From Streptomyces taklimakanensis (lineage in GTDB: Bacteria > Actinomycetota > Actinomycetes > Streptomycetales > Streptomycetaceae): a stretch of DNA of 64,000 nt. The position numbers and the translations under genes are program-made. The stretch covers positions 3,350,001-3,414,000 of the forward strand of contig NZ_WIXO01000001.1 in assembly GCF_009709575.1 (NCBI RefSeq), given 5' to 3'. Each line of letters starts with the position of its first letter. Position 1 is the first letter of the stretch. Positions 61,929 to 64,000 of the stretch are shown piece after piece. The notes under the pieces were generated by a model. The model saw nothing but the letters and a program-made list of their open reading frames with translations. It made no database searches and was not told the origin of the DNA.

Positions 61929-62840
61929 CTACCCGGCCGCCCCGCCGGCCCGACCGTCCGTGCTCTCCGCGTCCGGCGCACCGCCCCGGCCGGCGGCGGG
62001 CCCCGGCCCCCGCGGTCCGTCCGCCGGGTGCGGCGCCACCATGGGCAACCCCGCCGCCAACCGCTCCTCGCACAGTTCGGCCAACCGCTCGTACCCGGCC
62101 GGCCCCATCAGCTCCGTCAGCTCCGGCCGGTACGAGACGTACACCGGCTCGCCCGCCCCGTGCGCCGACAGGGCGCCCGTGCACCACCAGTGCAGGTCGT
62201 GCCCGCCCGGCCCCCAACCGCGCCGGTCGTACTCGCCGATCGAGACGTACAGCTTCTGCTCGCCGTCCGGCAGCTCCACCCACTCGAACGTCCGCCGGAT
62301 CGGCAGCTGCCAGCACACGTCCGGCTTGGTCTCCAGCGGCTCGCGGCCCTCGGCCAGCGCCATGGTGTGCAGCGCGCAGCCGATGCCCCCGGGGAAACCG
62401 GGACGGTTCAGGAAGATGCAGGCGCCCTGGTACACCCGTGTCTGCCGTTCGCCGTCCCCGTCCTCCCCGACGTTCTCCTCGACCCATCCCCGGTCGGAGG
62501 TGCCCTCCGCGTGGAACTGCCAGTTCTCGGGTGTGAGGCGTGCCGCGTGCGCCGCCACGCGTTTCTCGTCGTCCTCATCGGAGAAGTGCGCGCCCAGCGT
62601 GCAGCACCCGTCGCTCGCGCGCCCCTCGCGGATGCCCTGACACCCCTGGCCGAAGATGCACCCCCAGCGGGAGGTCAGCCAGGTCAGGTCGCAGCGGAAC
62701 ACCTGCTCGTCGTCGGCCGGGTCGGGGAACTCGACCCAGGCCCGGGCGTGGTCCAGATCGACCTCCTCACCCGCGGCACGCCGCTGCTCACCGCCCGTGT
62801 TCAGCCCTTTGCCCGGCTTCACCGGTTTCGTCTTCGACAC
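61929..62840 (-). CDS. conserved Cys-rich protein, unknown function
   Basis: A 303-residue soluble protein with about nine Cys in a conserved pattern: [42 protein letters not shown] and WWCTGAL. The spacing resembles Fe-S/zinc cluster proteins of the YkgJ/DUF3109 kind, but I cannot assign one. The first ~35 residues are Lys/Gly-rich; the end is Pro/Gly-rich. GTG at 62840 follows TACCCT (62848-62853, this strand) by 7 nt, suggesting a leaderless mRNA and excluding the longer ATG start at 62942. It is divergent from the Ppx/GppA gene. Confidence 0.75.
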   Translation of the reverse strand: MSKTKPVKPGKGLNTGGEQRRAAGEEVDLDHARAWVEFPDPADDEQVFRCDLTWLTSRWGCIFGQGCQGIREGRASDGCCTLGAHFSDEDDEKRVAAHAARLTPENWQFHAEGTSDRGWVEENVGEDGDGERQTRVYQGACIFLNRPGFPGGIGCALHTMALAEGREPLETKPDVCWQLPIRRTFEWVELPDGEQKLYVSIGEYDRRGWGPGGHDLHWWCTGALSAHGAGEPVYVSYRPELTELMGPAGYERLAELCEERLAAGLPMVAPHPADGPRGPGPAAGRGGAPDAESTDGRAGGAAG

Positions 62841-62907
62841 GCCCCCCAGGGTATGCACGCCGGGCCCCGCTCCAGGCCACCGCCCGGCCGCAGTAGCGTG
62901 GCCCCTC

Positions 62908-63846
62908 ATGAGACTCGGTGTCCTCGACGTGGGATCCAACACGGTGCACCTGCTGGTGGTGGACGCGCACCCCGGCGCCCGACCCCTGCCCGCCTACTCC
63001 CACAAGGCGGAGTTGCGGCTGGCCGAGCTCCTCGACGACGGTGCCATCAGCCCGGCCGGCGTGGAACGGCTCACGGCCACCGTCCAGGAGGCGCTCCAGG
63101 TCGCCGAGGACAAGGGGGTGGAGGACCTGCTGCCGTTCGCCACCTCCGCCGTACGCGACGCGACCAACGCCGACCACGTGCTGGCGCGGGTGGCCGAGGG
63201 CACGGGCGTGGAGCTGAAGGTGCTCTCCGGCGAGGACGAGGCGCGGCTCACCTTCCTCGCCGCCCGGCGGTGGTTCGGATGGTCGGCCGGGCGGCTGCTG
63301 GTCCTCGACATCGGCGGGGGTTCCCTGGAGATCGCCTACGGCATGGACGAGGAGCCCGACGCCGCCGTCTCGCTCCCCCTGGGCGCCGGACGCCTCACCG
63401 GCGCCTGGCTGCCCGACGACCCGCCCGACCCCACCGACGTGCGCGCCCTGCGTCGCCATGTGCGGCACGAGATCGCCCGGGTCGTGGGCGACTTCAACAG
63501 GCTGGGCGCCCCCGACCACGTGGTCGCCACCTCCAAGACGTTCAAGCAGCTCGCCCGGTTGGCGGGCGCCCCCCGCTCCGCCGAGGGCCCCTACGTCCAG
63601 CGCGAGCTGAACCGTGCCGCGCTGGAGGAGTGGGTGCCCAAGCTGGCCGTGATGCCCGCCGCCGAGCGCGCCGCCCTGCCCGGGGTCTCCACCGGTCGGG
63701 CCAGGCAGCTGCTGGCCGGGGCGCTGGTGGCGGAGGGCGCCATGGACCTCTTCGGCGTGGACCGGCTGGAGGTCTGCCCCTGGGCGCTGCGCGAGGGCGT
63801 CATCCTGCGCCGGCTGGACACCCTGGCCACCACCACCGCGTCGTGA
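62908..63846 (+). CDS. Ppx/GppA-family phosphatase
   Basis: A 312-residue ASKHA-fold phosphatase acting on polyphosphate or (p)ppGpp. [19 protein letters not shown] opens the phosphate-1 loop, [16 protein letters not shown] follows, [13 protein letters not shown] carries the catalytic Glu, and [15 protein letters not shown] is phosphate-2. It is the short single-domain actinobacterial form, lacking the HD domain of E. coli GppA. ATG at 62908 is 8 nt after TAGCGT (62894-62899). Substrate preference cannot be told from sequence. Confidence 0.92.
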   Translation: MRLGVLDVGSNTVHLLVVDAHPGARPLPAYSHKAELRLAELLDDGAISPAGVERLTATVQEALQVAEDKGVEDLLPFATSAVRDATNADHVLARVAEGTGVELKVLSGEDEARLTFLAARRWFGWSAGRLLVLDIGGGSLEIAYGMDEEPDAAVSLPLGAGRLTGAWLPDDPPDPTDVRALRRHVRHEIARVVGDFNRLGAPDHVVATSKTFKQLARLAGAPRSAEGPYVQRELNRAALEEWVPKLAVMPAAERAALPGVSTGRARQLLAGALVAEGAMDLFGVDRLEVCPWALREGVILRRLDTLATTTAS

Positions 63847-63861
63847 GCCCCACGAGACCCA

Positions 63862-63877
63862 CCCGGTCCGCACCGGG
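63862..63877 (+). terminator. weak hairpin after Ppx/GppA gene
   Basis: cccggt (63862-63867) and accggg (63872-63877) pair around a ccgc loop, 16 nt after the stop. Short, so only a tentative terminator. Confidence 0.3.
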
Positions 63878-63987
63878 CCTCACCACGGGATCGTCCGCGG
63901 AAGGCGCCGTGAGCTTCCCCACAACCGGCCACGAGGGGCCTTCGGCGACTCCCGGTTCACCACCCCGATCGCCGTAGGCTGTTCCCC

Positions 63988-64000
63988 GTGGCCGATCCAG
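63988..64000 (+). CDS. start of next gene (first four codons)
   Basis: GTG GCC GAT CCA at the window edge (V/M-A-D-P) stands 7 nt after TAGGCT (63975-63980), the same spacing as many leaderless genes here. In Streptomyces the gene after Ppx/GppA commonly encodes a TIM-barrel sugar-phosphate isomerase beginning with similar residues, but only 13 nt are visible. Confidence 0.4.

Overview
This window is a piece of a high-GC actinobacterial chromosome, almost certainly Streptomyces or a very close relative. The grounds are extreme third-position G+C, many GTG (and a few TTG) starts, TAnnnT -10 boxes placed 6-8 nt before start codons, and gene blocks characteristic of Streptomyces: ppa/dacB/zincin/tilS/hpt/ftsH/folEPBK, lsr2-clpC, the complete sigE-cseA-cseB-cseC envelope-stress operon, and disA-radA. 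No rRNA, tRNA, insertion sequence, prophage or CRISPR array was seen. It reads as chromosome core with a few accessory or unusual items.

Layout. 0-4 kb: a truncated XRE/DUF5753 regulator, a DinB-like protein, a PadR regulator and a ThrE-type threonine/serine exporter with a repeated N-terminal motif. 4-15.7 kb: pyrophosphatase, a PBP4-type DD-peptidase, a zincin-like protein, tilS, hpt, ftsH and a folate operon (folE, folP, an NTF2-like gene, folB, folK, DUF3180). 15.7-19.5 kb: an osmoprotectant ABC transporter split into a divergent ATPase and a permease-permease-binding-protein operon. 19.6-27 kb: a coiled-coil membrane protein, two PH-domain membrane proteins, an orphan NuoD paralogue followed by a MidA/NDUFAF7-type methyltransferase, and a NarL-type two-component pair. 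27-29.9 kb: a threonine-aldolase-like enzyme and an ArsR-type regulator with a perfect 12-bp inverted-repeat operator.

30-36 kb is the most unusual stretch. DUF2520 oxidoreductase, panC, nadB, nadC and coaX form one operon in which every stop overlaps the next start. Between nadB and nadC sit four perfect-period 89-bp direct repeats, each a complete 30-codon open reading frame with its own Shine-Dalgarno site, and each overlapping the next by 4 nt. 36-42 kb carries small hypotheticals, a BlaI-type repressor, an N-acetyltransferase, lsr2 behind an AT-rich leader, a 0.8-kb gene-poor stretch with two matches to the ClgR operator, and clpC. 42-47.3 kb holds two tandem paralogous NACHT NTPases of about 850 residues (innate-immunity-like STAND proteins). 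47.4-56 kb carries a VOC protein, the sigE-cse operon, mutY, a second NarL-type two-component pair whose kinase has an extra C-terminal extracytoplasmic domain, and a PAP2 phosphatase. 56-64 kb carries a secreted or anchored protein, disA, radA, a sigma-like/zinc-finger/TM/BACON fusion protein, a Cys-rich conserved protein, a Ppx/GppA phosphatase and the first codons of one more gene.

Functional themes are cofactor supply (folate, NAD, CoA), protein quality control (FtsH, ClpC), envelope stress (SigE/Cse, DD-peptidase, PAP2), c-di-AMP and genome integrity (DisA, RadA, MutY), chromatin silencing (Lsr2) and probable conflict or defence functions (NACHT pair).
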